Notes: generated from the letters alone by a model not told the origin. 64,000 nucleotides of DNA from Agapetus fuscipes (GCA_951799405.1 CATOGX010000019.1:17713-81712), one strand, 5' to 3'; shown: positions 1-11,187, counted from the stretch's first letter. A program made the numbers and translations.

Positions 1-480
1 GTGCGTGTGTTTTGAGAGAATGTTCTGGCCCATACGATTGTAATTGTGAGGTGTGTATGTGGGTAGAAGATGGACTCTTCAAGAAATAAATATGTGCCAG
101 AATCGTCTATACAAGTGTGGTAGTGGAACTTTCTAGGGCCTGCTGGAATGGCCCCTAGGTGCTGCTATAAGAAGGGTCACAATCGGCTGGAGCGGGCAGT
201 CTTTCAAACAGTGGAATAGCTAGTTACTAGGGCGACCAATATGGTGTAAAATAACTGTAATCTGTACAAAATAAATAAGTTTGTTAAAAATAAATCTGTT
301 AAAATAAATCTATTGTAAGAAAGTCTGTGTAAATAAACTGTATGGCTAACTTGTGTTTCAATGGAGAGATTGCGCGTGTCAGGGATTTCAAAAGTAATAC
401 TTGAAATGTGTAAAGTATTTTGTCCTGAACCCGATGAGCCTGGTGGGAAATGAGGAAATTTTAGTTTTCATATTTTAATT
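1..480. other. Unassigned, LTR-like regulatory sequence
   Basis: No gene is visible. A TATA-like CTATAA (about 164-169) is followed 100 bp later by several overlapping AATAAA signals (about 269-345). This spacing resembles the U3-R part of an LTR, but no partner LTR, primer-binding site or retroviral-type ORF is in the window, so it is only a possibility. Confidence 0.2.
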
Positions 481-499
481 CGCAAAAGAAAACGTGTTC

Positions 500-800
500 C
501 AGATAGCTCAAAACGAAACGCTCTGTGATTGGAGGGGTCGTGAAATCTGTTCCGCGCTAGGGTAAGGCGAGGTAAGGCGACCGCTCAGGGCGCCAGGTAA
601 AATAGGGCGCCATAGGCTAGGTATTAAGGCGCCATATAAATTTGGAAATAGCATCTCTAACCCCCCTCCTCCCGTCGACGATGATTTTGAGAGATGAAAT
701 ATGAGTACGTTCTCTGCTAGCGACCATGGATAAGGGCGCCTAAGAAATCTTGCCCAGGGCGCTGATAGTGATAAAACCGTCACTGGGCTTTATGACCAGC
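500..800. repeat. GGGCGCC-rich repeat fragment
   Basis: A GC-rich island with several GGGCGCC/GGCGCC motifs in both orientations (about 588-775) and short AAGGCGA direct repeats near 560-580. It looks like a terminal region of a DNA transposon or MITE. No exact inverted-repeat pair or target duplication could be fixed. The open frame across it has no recognisable protein. Confidence 0.25.
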
Positions 801-1014
801 GTTGAGTTGGCACCACTGTTGGCTGTCGGTAAAATCTTACACACCGAAACGTCAATCCTATGTCAACATCTCGGATTTTTTTAATCGACTATTTTGTTTT
901 GAATGGATAAAAATGGATGTAGGGTACGCAAAAGTGCAGTCGCATAAAATTTCATCAATAAGCAATGAGATAGTGCTGGATTTTTTATCATACAACGGCA
1001 GTTTAGAGATGTAA

Positions 1015-1625
1015 ATGTCAAGACTCAAAGGTAAGTCTTTTTTCGTTTTTAAGAGGCAAGCTTGGGTTATTTATGCTGTTTTCTTGAAAATTCGTGTATT
1101 GCATAACAATAATGAAATAATTCCACGCAGTATTAGTTTTCAAATAGGATTAAACATCACGTTGTCCAACTGTGATATTGAGGTTATGGTTCCTTTTACA
1201 CACCTATCATTGTCATTTTAATTATTGTGGAAGGTGTTTATATGAAATCTATACATTTAAAAAAAAACCTCCAAATGAATACAGAACCTAACTAATGTAT
1301 ATAAATGTATTTTCCAGATCTTTACAGAAGCCATTGGCTTTGTTCATGAGGAAAGACAGGCTATGCAACAATAGATGACACCTGAACATAAAATGAAAAA
1401 GAAGGCGTATACTGCGGCGTTAGAGGTGGATGAAGAGAACCAAGTCACTAAGTCCCCACATCGCTACCACCCCCTGTCACACTTACCCCCCCACCACAGA
1501 ATGAAGGAAGATGAGGACAGTGCAACGAATTTTCAGCCAGTTCCATAACGAAGAAAGCCGTCGCGCTTTTATAACTCGCCTTGAGGATGATTTCTACTGA
1601 TACAATGGTTTTTACAGTTCACAAA
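1015..1625 (+). other. Possible remnant exons of an unrecognised gene
   Basis: An ATG at 1015 is followed by a strong 5' splice site (AAAG|GTAAGT, 1031). A CTAAC branch-point-like motif (about 1289) and a pyrimidine-poor TTTTCCAG acceptor (ending 1317) follow. Downstream, 1380-1560 and 1520-1615 contain short charged, protein-like frames, the latter ending in TGA. Joining the first exon to the acceptor gives only about 14 codons, so this may be a degenerate gene or chance. No family was recognised. Confidence 0.2.
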
Positions 1626-2005
1626 ACAAGGATGGGAACTGAGCATTCAAGATTTGAACCTTTAGCACTTCTATTTTGATGACTGAAGTAGGAATCTGCT
1701 TTTAGTTTTGGGTTTACTCGTCCAATTTTTTTTCTCATTATGTTTCATTAATCCTTCTTTTGTAAAGCTCATATTACAAGGTTCATAATGAAATAAATCG
1801 CTTTTTCTGGGAAAAAATAATTTTATTGATGTAAACTGTACAAATGCCTAAAACTCATTAATATAATCTTCCCCTGTGTCGTTATACCTGCGGAGACGTG
1901 TTCTGCATTTTTGACGTACAATGTAATATTTGTCTGGAAAGAAAGAGAAACACTTTTATGTAAATGTAACTACATGGAGATAAATTGTAATATTTCAAAT
2001 CCCAA
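1626..2005. other. AT-rich stretch, nothing recognised
   Basis: No coding, RNA or repeat signature was seen on either strand. Confidence 0.4.
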
Positions 2006-2009
2006 ATCC

Positions 2010-2275
2010 CCTATAATCTAAGTTGCGAGGATATATTCATTTAAAGCTCTCAGATGTATGCCCACAAACCAACATTTTCATCCTCAAAAAATATTTTTGA
2101 ATTTCAGCAATGCTCTGGGCTGAATATTTGGGTGCCTTTAGCAAGACCCATCACAAAGGTTGATCCAGCCTTATCAAAACTGGTTATCGTTAACTGAGCT
2201 TGTATATTTGAATGACAACAAGCAGAGTCGTTCTATCTAATCTAATCTAAGTTGCAAAGATATTTTACATTATTA
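2010..2275 (-). repeat. Rep-1 fragments
   Basis: Two partial minus-strand copies of the abundant Rep-1 repeat (described at 6775-7030): one at 2010-2080, starting with TAATCTAAGTTGC, and one at 2236-2275 with a doubled TAATC tail. A non-repetitive spacer lies between them. Confidence 0.6.
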
Positions 2276-2500
2276 TAGTAATGCACATTCTCTGGGGAAA
2301 ATAGATCGGCGAGTTGAACCTTTCTATTTTTAAAGGTAAGGGGGCCGGCCTTACGCCAACCACTTCAGTTGAAGTGGGGGTTTCCCAGCTCCTGAGAGGG
2401 CTGGTACGCATTTCTTGTGAAGGCTGAGTAAACCTTGCCGGTATTTTATTGTGGGGTTTGAAATAAATACCGAAGCGGAAGATCGTTTCTGACACCCTCG
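2276..2500 (-). repeat. SINE-B, head truncated
   Basis: Minus-strand copy of the tRNA-derived SINE-B family (full description at 9545-10060). The shared body motifs are GGTATTTTATT, CACTTCAGTTGAAGTGG and GGGCTGGTA, read in the opposite orientation. The tRNA-like head has mostly decayed near 2500. Confidence 0.7.
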
Positions 2501-2841
2501 GTGAGATACAAACCCAAGCTCACGGCTATGATTAATTGATGCAATGTGCGCAAATGCTGAAAATTCTTCAAAATACTCAACTCCTGCATCAGTATACTTG
2601 CAGAGATGTATCTTCCATGCTTGAAAGGCACCCTGAAAATCCTCAATGGGAAGGTGGCGAGATGATTTTGGATGTTTTCTACTGTCTAAGTCATTTTAGA
2701 TATTTTTCTTCAGCTCCATTATTTCAGGTCCCTTCAGGCCTACTGTGGGTACGGATTATCTGCCTGACAGGGTGGCTTGTCTTCTGCTACATCTTCCTCA
2801 CTCTCGAAATCTGTAAACAAACAATCAAAACAATGATTATA

Positions 2842-3090
2842 GTTGGAGAGCTACTTTCCGGGATCTGTTGCTCAGGTTTAGTATGAGCTGGAGCTTCCGG
2901 ACGTATTGCCCATGTCTACCATGGGCTTCTTCAGCTTGTAGGTGAAATGTGAAGGTGAAGAAACTTACAGATTCATCAACATCACTTCAACTTCACGCTG
3001 AAGAAGTCCATCGTAGACATGGGTGAAATGTTTGGAAGCTCCAGCTCCTACAAACCACAGCAATAGATCCCGCAAAGCAAACTCTCCAGC
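2842..3090. mobile_element. MITE with about 105-bp terminal inverted repeats
   Basis: The left arm (2842-2950) and right arm (2985-3090) are imperfect inverted copies. Both contain GGATCTGTTGC/GGATCTATTGC, GAGCTGGAGCTTCC, CCCATGTCTACCATGG-like and CTTCTTCAGC motifs. There is no coding capacity, so it is a non-autonomous fold-back element. A half copy lies at 13030-13170 and a scrap at 60313-60340. The target duplication was not identified. Confidence 0.75.
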
Positions 3091-3114
3091 ACCATCAGGT
3101 GGTCATGCTCGCCT

Positions 3115-3355
3115 AGTGCTAGATGGTATATAAAGCCATCAATGGCTTGGCTCCACCTTATCTGACTGACATGATTTCGCCTGTTGAGATGGGTGACACT
3201 CAGATCCGCGGCTGATGGTGCAATCAATTTGGTTCAGCCGCACCGTTAGATCCATACAAATTTTGGAGACCGTGCTTCCGTGTTGTGGGTCCGGTGGAGT
3301 GGAACAGACTGCCACCCGAAGTGAAGAACTCCAAATCTTGGGTTTTTATATTTAG
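3115..3355 (+). pseudogene. LINE reverse transcriptase C-terminus, CR1/L2-like
   Basis: The translation reads YKAINGLAPPYLTDMI, then a stop, then FWRPCFRVVGPVEWNRLPPE and VKNSKS. This is the signature of the extreme C-terminus of CR1/L2-type LINE reverse transcriptases (NGLAPPYL ... WNxLP). There is an in-frame TGA after the first 30 codons and no catalytic FADD core, so it is a dead 3' fragment. It runs directly into a Rep-1 piece at about 3356. Confidence 0.7.
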
Positions 3356-3470
3356 GTCCACATGCGGCATGTTTCAGCGCGAAATTATACATGTCTGCTT
3401 GTGGGAATGCGTTTAATATGAATCTTAATCTTAAATGATATGTATTTTTGCAGCTTAGATTTATATTTAG
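3356..3470 (+). repeat. Rep-1 partial copy
   Basis: 3' half of Rep-1 (ATGCGGCATG ... GCGCGAAATTATACATG ... TTTGCAGCTTAGAT) fused directly to the preceding LINE fragment. The 5' half is missing. Confidence 0.65.
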
Positions 3471-3902
3471 ACATTCAGTTGATTTTTATCTGGAATGGTT
3501 TCACAAACAGGTTTGGCTAAACTACAGATAGTAAAAATTCATGTTTGCTGGAAGGAAAAAATGAGAAAAAAAAAACATAACCTCAAAAATTACATTCATC
3601 AACAAACATGGTAAATGCTTAATCCTGACACAAATAATTTCATAATTGTTACTCACAGCGTGAGTTTTTAACTAAATAGCATAATAAATACTCACACACA
3701 CCTGGTAAAATCTTAAAACAACTTACCTTTGAGTCATGAGGGGTTTTTGCACTTAGGCCACGAACCGTGCAAAATTTCATTCCTTATGCCTTAATATACA
3801 ACGGGATGAGGCCTGGTGGTTTTATTTTCTAATTCACTTTATTTTTGTTGTTTTTTTTTAATTTACAACAAACAAAATTTGCGGAATATTGACGTCCGTC
3901 AT

Positions 3903-4592
3903 TAGGGATGGGCATTATATTAATCTCGTTGTAAAAAAAATCGATATTTTCTTCGATATTAAAAATATCGATATTTCGACAATAAATTGTTGATTCTTGA
4001 AATGTGTTTCTACCTCTCCCTAATGGTTTTGAACAACAAAAATGTTTTGAAAGTGTTCGTCGCCAGGCACACATTTACATAAACATGATTTTTTAAATGA
4101 ATTTCCACCCCTCCCTACCTTTTCATTCCATACCATCTTATTTGTTGGAAATATTCTCCGCTAGCGACTTTATATTGTTTTGAAGCACGTTTCAATGGAA
4201 TCGAAATATCGATATTTTCCCAAATCTCAAAAGTACGTACGGCTGAATTTTTTTAACTATCGATATATTCATATTGATTTCGGAGAATCAAAAATGGTGT
4301 TTTTTTCTTCAAATGCGTTTCTTGCTTCGTGGGCGGTAACACTGCAAATCGCGTACTAACCCGTTTCCCCTTGCGATGGTGTTTTCCTGTACCAGCGACC
4401 GGTATTTTTTTCCAGAAATTTTGATGTTTTTTGATAGTCGTTTCAACACTCGAAATTTTCAAAATATGGACACGTGACCGATACATTTTTCGAAAATTTT
4501 GTTTTTTTTCGATTTTTATTTTCGTCGAAATATTTCGATAGTGTTTGAAAATATCGTTTTGTAATTGTTTTTTTTTCATTATCCCATCCCTA
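3903..4592. mobile_element. MITE with TAGGGATGGG termini
   Basis: Inverted termini TAGGGATGGGC (from 3903) and CCCATCCCTA (ending about 4592) enclose about 690 bp. The interior is rich in ATCGATATTTCGA-type palindromes (3940-3985, 4200-4215, 4255-4265, 4525-4555). There is no transposase. The termini resemble hAT-type MITEs, but the flanking 8-mers do not match, so the superfamily is unproven. Short open frames inside are non-coding shadows. Confidence 0.55.
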
Positions 4593-4858
4593 TGAAAAGT
4601 CAACTTATTGCTTTTTAAAATAGTATTTTGATGGCTATATCTATTATTTTAGTTTATGTAAATTTGGATTTTTATAAATATTCAAACAGATATTTTGGTT
4701 TTCTAAAAAGGTGCTATTACCGAGCAATTATGAAATATGAAATTTTTTCACACATCTGTTTAAAGGATATATTTTGATAGATCAGTAATAATTTCCATAG
4801 TACTGGCAAGACTTACTGAGCCTTCACAGGAAATAGAAATGTACTCATAGTCTAAGAC

Positions 4859-6300
4859 CATGATTTTTTCACAGATCTGCCTTTTCCTATCCTGGAGCGT
4901 TTTGGATGCGGCCTCTTCAAAGAGGCCCAAAAAATGATGCAAACTACCTCATCGACTACCAGGCAGAGACTAGTAAAAACGAATGCTCCATATTAATTAC
5001 CTGCTTTTTGCATAAAAAAAAATATTCCAAACCTGGAGCGTTTTGAATGCGGCCATTTTTTTGTAAATTATAAAAACGATCTTTTGAAGTTAGTTGTATG
5101 AGCCATGGAAATAAAGTAAAAAATATGATACTACATACATTACTTGTAATAAGAAGATAAACATACTACAAATTTGTATTTCCAACCCTTCTTGTTCAGG
5201 AGAAAAAGGGGTTAAATGTTATTTTTTACAATATATTTTATAAATCAAAAACAAAATAAGAAATATGATATTTTTGTACGTCAAATATAAGAACATAAAT
5301 ATTTATGCAATAATGACCTCTTACATATTCTTGCTATCTGCTGTAGTTTCAGAGAATTTTCCAAAAAACTTTACGGCAGTTCCCGTTTTTGGGTCAAAAT
5401 TCGGTTTGAACGCTTTAGTATTTTATTTTAAAAATTTATAAAAAATACCATCACCTAGAAGATTAAATTTCCTTTAAAATTGTATGAATAATTACTATTT
5501 TATTGTGAAAGGATTGTATGTTATAGCGGTTTAACTTTTGTAACGTATTTTGATGGTTGTATATAAGTACCTACCTATCTAGCACGAGTATCTGCGTAAT
5601 ATTATGATGATTTCATATTATCATCATAATATCACGCAAAATATGTTACCACAAGATTAACCGCTATTCTGTTCAAACCTTTCACGATAAATAGTTCATA
5701 TCCATACAGTTTTACAGGCAATTTAATCTTCTAGGGGATGGTATTTTTTATATAGTTTTACAATCAAACACTAAGGCGTTCAAACCGGATTTTGACCAAA
5801 AAACGGGAAACACCGTAACGGTTTTTGGGAAAATATTTCACTTCAAAGTTTATTTTCTCTGAAACTATAGCAGATAGCAAGAATATGTTAGAGGTCATTA
5901 TTGTATAAAAATTTATGTTCCTATATTTGACGTACAAAAATATCATATTTTCTATTTTTGTTTTTGAGTTATACAATATATTGTAAACAATGACATTTTA
6001 CCCCCTTTTCCCCTGAACAAGAAGGGTTGGAAATACAAATTTGTAGTATGTTTATCCTCTTATTACAAATAATGTATGTATTATAATATTTTCTTACTTT
6101 ATTTCCATGGCTCATACAACTAACTTCAAAAGATCGTTTTTTATAATTTACAAAAAAATGGCCGCATTCAAAACGCTCCAGGTTTGGAATATTTATTTTT
6201 ATGCTAAAAGCAGGTAATTAATGTAGAGCATCACCTCTTACTAGTCTCTGCCTGGTAGAAATGAGGTAAGGTTTCGTGCGGCCGGCTCTTACACTATCAT
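4859..6300. mobile_element. Long palindromic (fold-back) element, copy 1
   Basis: Nearly the whole element is one giant imperfect inverted repeat. The arms 4859-5590 and 5620-6300 pair around a centre near 5600-5630 (ATTATGATGATTTCATAT / ATCATCATAAT). Matching pairs include CCTGGAGCGTTTTGAATGCG (about 5032) with its complement (about 6160), and GATCTTTTGAAGTTAGTTG (about 5080) with its complement (about 6115). A second copy lies in the opposite orientation at 61071-62627. The left terminus of this copy is truncated relative to copy 2. The open frame at 5764-5976 is a by-product of the arm. No transposase is visible. Confidence 0.75.
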
Positions 6301-6335
6301 TCTCAATCAAAGAATTCCCCACTTCATTGTAAGAG

Positions 6336-6660
6336 AAGAATGTGGTGTAAGGGAAAGTGTGAAAGTGAAGATTAAAAGAAGTATGTTAAGATGGTTCGGG
6401 CATATGGAGAGAATGAGTGATGAAAGATTGACGAAGAAAGTATATGTTGATAAAATAGATGGATGTCGTGATAGAGGAAGACCGAGAAAAGTATGGATGG
6501 ATCAAATTTCTGAAATAGCGAATGAATGGGATATCCAGAGTCATAATAACAGGAGGACTTGCATGAAAAAGGTTATGAGTCATATGACTCTGGATGAAAT
6601 GAAAGAAGTGTGCAAGGACAGGAAGAAGTGGCGGCTAATCTGCAATGGTGATTTTTAATG
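6336..6660 (+). pseudogene. LINE-R 3' fragment (RTE-like, RWFGHxERM domain)
   Basis: A 99-codon frame with RSMLRWFGHMERM, RGRPRKVWMDQI and a KEVCKDRKKWR tail. This C-terminal block is typical of RTE-like endonuclease/RT LINEs, downstream of the polymerase. No RT catalytic motifs are present, so it is a 5'-truncated copy. Relatives in the window are at 25395, 44390, 54360, 58140 and 59868, so this is a repeated LINE family with preserved 3' ends. Confidence 0.75.
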
Positions 6661-6774
6661 TTGGTGTATTCATTTGCTACATTTTTTGCATAGGAAATTT
6701 CTGACTTTTTTTGTATAGATTTCTTTGTAAGGTTTTGTTCTTTTATATATTTAAATGTAATTTTTTATTCATAT

Positions 6775-7030
6775 TCCTTGACTTATAGGTTGGTATGAGG
6801 CTGACCACCCATACTGTAAAAAATGGTTCACTTTGCCAATGTCACCCCTGTTTCAGGGAAGGTCGGCAAAAGTTGTGGGGCTTATGTTCATTTGAGGTTT
6901 GGATTTTATTTGTAAGTACACATTCAGCATTTGTAAGCGCGAACTACACTTGTTGGTTTGTGGGCTTACATCTGAGAGCTTTAAATGAATATATCCTTGC
7001 AACTTAGATTATAGATTATAGATTATAGAT
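6775..7030 (+). repeat. Rep-1, near full-length reference copy
   Basis: The most abundant repeat in the window (more than 20 copies). It starts CCTTGACTTATAGGTTGG, contains GACCACCCATACTG, GTTCACTTTGCCAATG and AAGCGCGAACT, and ends TTGCAACTTAGAT plus a variable tail, here (TATAGAT)n. There is no coding capacity, no tRNA A/B boxes and no terminal inverted repeats. Variable short tandem tails at one end suggest copying by a LINE-type machinery, but Helitron-like origin is not excluded. The 70-codon open frame inside it recurs in other copies and is not a gene. Confidence 0.75.
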
Positions 7031-7499
7031 GGCTACCGACAAAATTGCCAAGCTTAGGTAGGTATATTATTTATTTATTTATATTATTTTCGGCAGTTAC
7101 TTTGTGAAAGTCCATTTTAATGTGTAATAAATACAATACAACTCACTGTGAACTGTAACAAGGAAATTTTACTTTTAAAACCTTTTAAAAATTGCCAAGT
7201 TTCATCATAGACAATAAAAGCCACCCCATCCGGTTTTAAAATGGCCGACTTCCGTTTTAGCCGAAAGCGAACAAAGCCATTTTTGAAAATTAATTACTCG
7301 GTAAATATTGCGAATTTTGAGAAAAAAACGAATGGCTTATGCTTCGGTAGACTAAGACGACAAGAAAAAAATATTTCCAGAAAATGCGCAATCTCTCCAT
7401 TAAGGACCCTCAGAAGAAACGTAACAGTATTTTACATTTAATGAGTTTGTGGACATGTAATGCAGTACTTTAGCATCTGTATAATTTCAGAGGCTGAGA
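7031..7499. other. AT-rich spacer
   Basis: Contains a short (TTTA)n run near 7068-7085 and an unrecognised 66-codon frame (7241-7441) rich in Lys/Arg. Nothing supports a gene. Confidence 0.35.
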
Positions 7500-7855
7500 C
7501 CTCATCAGCCTAGTGAAGTGATGTTTCACTGTTGTCACTGTGTCATGAGGTATAATATGTAACTCAGTGGACTGTGTCCTCTAAGGACTAGTGGAGTGAT
7601 GTTTCACTGTTGTCACTGTGTCATGACTACTCATGAGGTATGTAACTCAGTGGACTGTGTCCTCTAAGGACTAGTGGAGTGATGTTTCACTGTTGTCACT
7701 GTGTCATGACTACTCATGAGGTATGTAACTCAGTGGACTGTGTCCTCTACGGACTAGTGGAGTGATGTTTCACTGTTGTCATTGTGTCATGACTACTCAT
7801 GAGGTATGTAATTCAGTGGACTGTGTCCTCTAAGGACTAGTGGAGTGTATGGTCA
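7500..7855. repeat. 83-bp tandem repeat, about 4 copies
   Basis: The motif GTAACTCAGTGGACTGTGTC recurs at 7559, 7642, 7725 and (with one change) 7808, so the period is exactly 83 bp. Each unit also contains GGACTAGTGGAGTGATG and TTTCACTGTTGTCACTG. The first copy lacks the ACTACTCATGA block present in the others. Confidence 0.9.
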
Positions 7856-8141
7856 GGTGAGCATCAGATTATCTCTCAAGGGCATCCCCTCTCCCTGATT
7901 TGGGCTGCAGCCACTACTGAAAGTGATAACCTTGTTCTTTCTACTAAATGTAAAACAAATAGAAATGATTTTTAATTTTTATGGGGTTTTTGTAATATTT
8001 TTTATTTAAAATTTCAAATGTGTAGTTAACGATTTGAATACTAACAAGCAACGTCACACTTGACATGTCTATGTGATGTGACATTGGACAGTGGAGTCTG
8101 TTTTGGGCCTCCAGAGATCCGGGACATTCTTGCAAGAGATT

Positions 8142-8461
8142 GACCGGTCCGTAGCTCAGTGGCAACACTGTGGACTCTGAATGGGAAGGTTGTGGGTTCA
8201 AATCCCGGTGGAGCACAAAAAATATACCATTTATATTTCAAATTTGCGCTTAGCTGGGTTGTAAAATTCATACACCTTTACCAATGACCGGTCACCAAAT
8301 GTCCATCCAGCCTTACAGCAACTGGGTCTTGCTTGAGTATTGGCGCTTTGTAGCGACAACCAAGCTTGTACACCTCTGCGGCACTACAACAAGTGTCATA
8401 GACCCCTAGTCTCTAGAATCTAGGCGGTCTCCCGCACAGGATTTCTTAAAAAAAAAAACAC
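8142..8461 (+). repeat. SINE-A (tRNA-derived), tail type 1
   Basis: The head GACCGGTCCGTAGCTCAGTG has an A-box-like segment, and GGTTCAAATCC about 40 bp downstream is a B box, so this is an RNA polymerase III tRNA-like promoter. The body (AAAATATACCATTTATAT ... CCATCCAGCCTTACAGCAAC) is followed by a tail ending GTCTCCCGCACAGGATTTC and poly-A. It is a SINE, not a functional tRNA, because the acceptor stem does not close. Confidence 0.85.
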
Positions 8462-8877
8462 GGGAGGGAGTATGGTTGAAAATGCTATGCATGTATAGAG
8501 TATATTTCAAGGATCACAGCTATATTTTTCAAGTAGCAAAATAAAAGATTTCATTTAACCTCTGAAAAAAAAAAAAAAAAAAAAAAAGAGATGGTCAACG
8601 TCAGGGGGACCTGACACGCCACTGGAAGCAGCAGGGATTATTTGAAGGATGAAATGCTGGACTTGATGCATCGCTGTAGTCATCGTATAGGTAAATAGAT
8701 AAAGGGAAAACATCAATTCAAGTATTGCATGATTTATTAAGAAAATAAAATTATACATAACAAAGTTATCTGATAGGACAGGATGAGTGAGGTAAAAACC
8801 AAGATACTCCTATAGACTAGGTGCCATTTCCTTCCTCACTATTTTTATTAATTCACTTTCATGTTTTATAAATAAAA
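8462..8877. other. Spacer with a 20+ nt poly-A run
   Basis: A pure A tract (8564-8587) probably marks the 3' end of an unidentified retroposed sequence. No coding region was recognised. Confidence 0.35.
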
Positions 8878-9105
8878 TAATGGCTGCAGGACGAAAATGG
8901 TTCACTTTGCCAATGGTCACCCCTGTTACAGGGAAGGACGGCAAGAGTTGCAGGGTTTATGTCCATTTGAGATTTGGTTTTTATGTTGTAGGTTCACATA
9001 AGGCATGTGCAAGCGCGAACTTGTATGTGTCTGGTTGTGGGAATGCACGTAATGTGAATCTCCAATGTAACATATCTCTGCACCTTAGATTAGATTAGAT
9101 TAGAC
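8878..9105 (+). repeat. Rep-1 copy
   Basis: Starts at the GTTCACTTTGCCAATG block (5' 30 bp lost) and ends TTAGATTAGATTAGATTAGA. This shows the alternative (TTAGA)n tail. Confidence 0.7.
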
Positions 9106-9544
9106 AACCAATGTGCACCAGTAAGAAGTTGCTAGACTCAGCATCACCTGGCAAGACGGGCCACATCCATAAACATTCAATGAGTTGCGTATCAAAAACA
9201 GAAATGTAGATTTCTTCGTAAACGAGATGGCAAAAGGAAACCCAGGAAATCATTCTCATTCTCAAAACAAATCCCAAATTGCCACCTTTGGTTCTATACA
9301 ATATTCCCTGAAGAACATTTGCTGGATATTCTAGTGACGGATTTTGACCTTAAGTCCACCATTTAGAATGTAAACTGGAGCAGCGGTGGTTCAAGTTCTT
9401 GATGAAAGTGTGAGGTACGACGGTGTCCTCACGTAGAGTGCCCTAAGAGCCATCTGCAGTTAACATCAACTTGAGCTAAAATGCAAAACTATCTGCAATA
9501 TGGCAATACCTGATAATGAATTAAATTAAATACAGGAATGGTAT
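9106..9544. other. Spacer, nothing recognised
   Basis: No credible coding or repeat signature. Confidence 0.35.
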
Positions 9545-10060
9545 GTCCGGTCAATAGCTCAGTTGGTAGAGTGCTTGCATCCCATGCCGCAAGCTCGGGT
9601 TTGAATCCCACCGAGGGTGTCAGAAATGGTTTCCCGTTTCGGTGTGTATTTCTAATCTAAGCTGCAAAATATAAGTAACATTAGAGATTCATATTAAATG
9701 CATTTTCACAAAACAGACATGTATAAGTTCGCACTCAAACATGCTGCGTGTAGTCCTACAATATAAAAATTCGAATCTCAAATGAGCATACACCCTGCAA
9801 CGCAAAGTGAACCATTTTCTACAACATGGGTGGTCAAGCCACATACCAACCTATAAGTTCAAACCCCGAAATAAAATACCGGCAACGTTTATTCAGCTTT
9901 CACAAGAAATGAGTACCAGCCCTCTCGGGAGCTTGGAAACCCCCACTTCAACTGAAGTGGTTGGCCCCCTTACCTGTAAAATAAATAGGCTCAACTCGCC
10001 ACATGCGACCCCTAACGCGGCAAGAAGTTACACTAAATGTATGGCTTAGTTGTGTTTTTT
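9545..10060 (+). repeat. SINE-B (tRNA-derived), split by Rep-1
   Basis: The tRNA-like head (AATAGCTCAGTTGGTAGAG = A box; GGGTTTGAATCC = B box) lies at 9545-9610. The body resumes at 9861 (AAACCCCGAAATAAAATACC ... CACTTCAACTGAAGTGG) and ends near 10060 with a T-rich tail. The interruption (9653-9860) is an antisense Rep-1 copy. The uninterrupted copy at 52985-53220 shows the original junction TTATTTCAAACCC, so Rep-1 inserted with at most a 3-bp TTC repeat. Confidence 0.85.
9653..9860 (-). repeat. Rep-1 inserted into SINE-B
   Basis: Minus-strand Rep-1 whose exact limits are given by the interrupted SINE-B: it begins TAATCTAAGCTGCAA and ends CCAACCTATAAG. The flanking TTC on both sides may be the target duplication. 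Confidence 0.8.
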
Positions 10061-10346
10061 TTTATTAGTATAAAACATATGTGTAATTACTTAAACATTG
10101 CATAGTTAGGAAAAATGTATAGAAGATTCGAAAGTGGCTCTATGGAGTGTTTTACTTTTCATACAATTTTCATGTTTATGACATAGTCAAGTGTTTATGC
10201 AATTTTTATCCAGGGAGCTCTGTGACAGGGAGTACAGCGGAGTACGGCAGGAAGAAACGGCAAGCTTATCAATGGACTTAATTTACACAACAGATTTCTT
10301 AAATTTAGCTCACATTATTTCTTTTAATTTTTCCTCATTCGGGATA

Positions 10347-10666
10347 TTAACCCGTTCGCGGACGAAACGGTTATAGCCGCTCTATGAGCTTGTCTAGGAC
10401 TGGACGAAACGGTAATAGCCGTCGTGATAAAACGTTATCACTAGGGACGAAACGGCTATTTCTGATAGAACTTGCATACATGTAGCATCCGTGCGTCCCT
10501 ACAGAAATCCGAAGAACACGGCAATAGCCGTTTCGTCCCTGGATGTCAAAATTTTTTTTTTTTAAAAATAGATAAAAAATTTAAAACAAAAATACAATTT
10601 AAGATGATGAAATAAGTGTGTTTTTTCTAGCCTACTTCACATTTCGTGTGTCCGCGAATGGGTTAA
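10347..10666. mobile_element. TTAA-flanked MITE (piggyBac-like)
   Basis: Inverted termini CCCGTTCGCGGAC (10351) and GTCCGCGAATGGG (ending 10662) are flanked on both sides by TTAA (10347-10350 and 10663-10666), the target of piggyBac-type transposases. Internally it has repeated GACGAAACGG and complementary CCGTTTCGTCC motifs. Non-coding. Confidence 0.8.
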
Positions 10667-10785
10667 CAGCAATGCAAATAAAAAACCATGATACATTGGG
10701 TGGCAAAACATCAAGTCAGACCAATAACAGACAGTCACATCATTATATAAAATGAATAATAATAAAGACTAGACATGCGTGAGTT

Positions 10786-11187
10786 AGTCTGGGCCAGTGG
10801 TCGGGGAACTTTTTTAACCATTACCCCAAAATGTTTTTGCGTTAGTCGCTATTACCCCTTCCCCCCATTTTGAAAAGAAGACAATCAAGGTATATTTAAA
10901 TAAACATTATTTTTTTTAATTAATTTACATGGAAAATAAAAAAATAGTTAAAAAGGAAAATAAAGAAAAAAAATCCTTATTACCCCAAGAAAAACCATTT
11001 TACCCCATTTGGGGTAAATTTACCCCGGTTCTCCGACCGCTGGTCTAGGCGCACACTGGGCAACAGGCGACAGTGACAGCTCGACGACTAGTCGCGGCGA
11101 CAGGCTGCGGCCGACAGTTTTCATATATGTACTTTGTTCAAAGCTCCGCACACTTCTCGCAGAGTCGTCCAGTTTGCGCCTAGACTA
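10786..11187. mobile_element. MITE with TAGTCTAGGCGCA termini, interrupted
   Basis: Inverted termini TAGTCTGGGC / TAGTCTAGGCGCACACT at the left and AGTTTGCGCCTAGACTA at the right (ending 11187). The left end has been split by a hAT MITE (10795-11042), whose 8-bp target duplication is part of this terminus. The body is GC-richer than the surroundings, with CGACTAGTCG palindromes. Confidence 0.7.
10795..11042. mobile_element. hAT-type MITE with 8-bp target duplication
   Basis: Termini CAGTGGTCGGGGAAC and GTTCTCCGACCGCTG are inverted repeats of the hAT CAGNGGTCGG type. They are flanked by GTCTGGGC (10787-10794) and GTCTAGGC (11043-11050), an 8-bp duplication with one mismatch as expected for hAT. 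The interior has ACCCC/GGGGT repeats and no ORF. Confidence 0.85.

Noticed and set aside
508..783. A 91-codon Pro/Ser-rich minus-strand ORF
   Set aside because: It lies over a GGGCGCC repeat cluster, with no recognisable domain or splice context.
5764..5976. A 70-codon ORF almost identical to one at 61424-61606
   Set aside because: Apparent conservation is explained by both lying in arms of the same palindromic element. There is no independent evidence of coding.
6795..7007. A recurring 70-codon ORF (also at 34408, 41172, 52612)
   Set aside because: It is the same stretch of Rep-1 in recent copies. Older copies have stops, so nucleotide identity, not protein selection, keeps it open.
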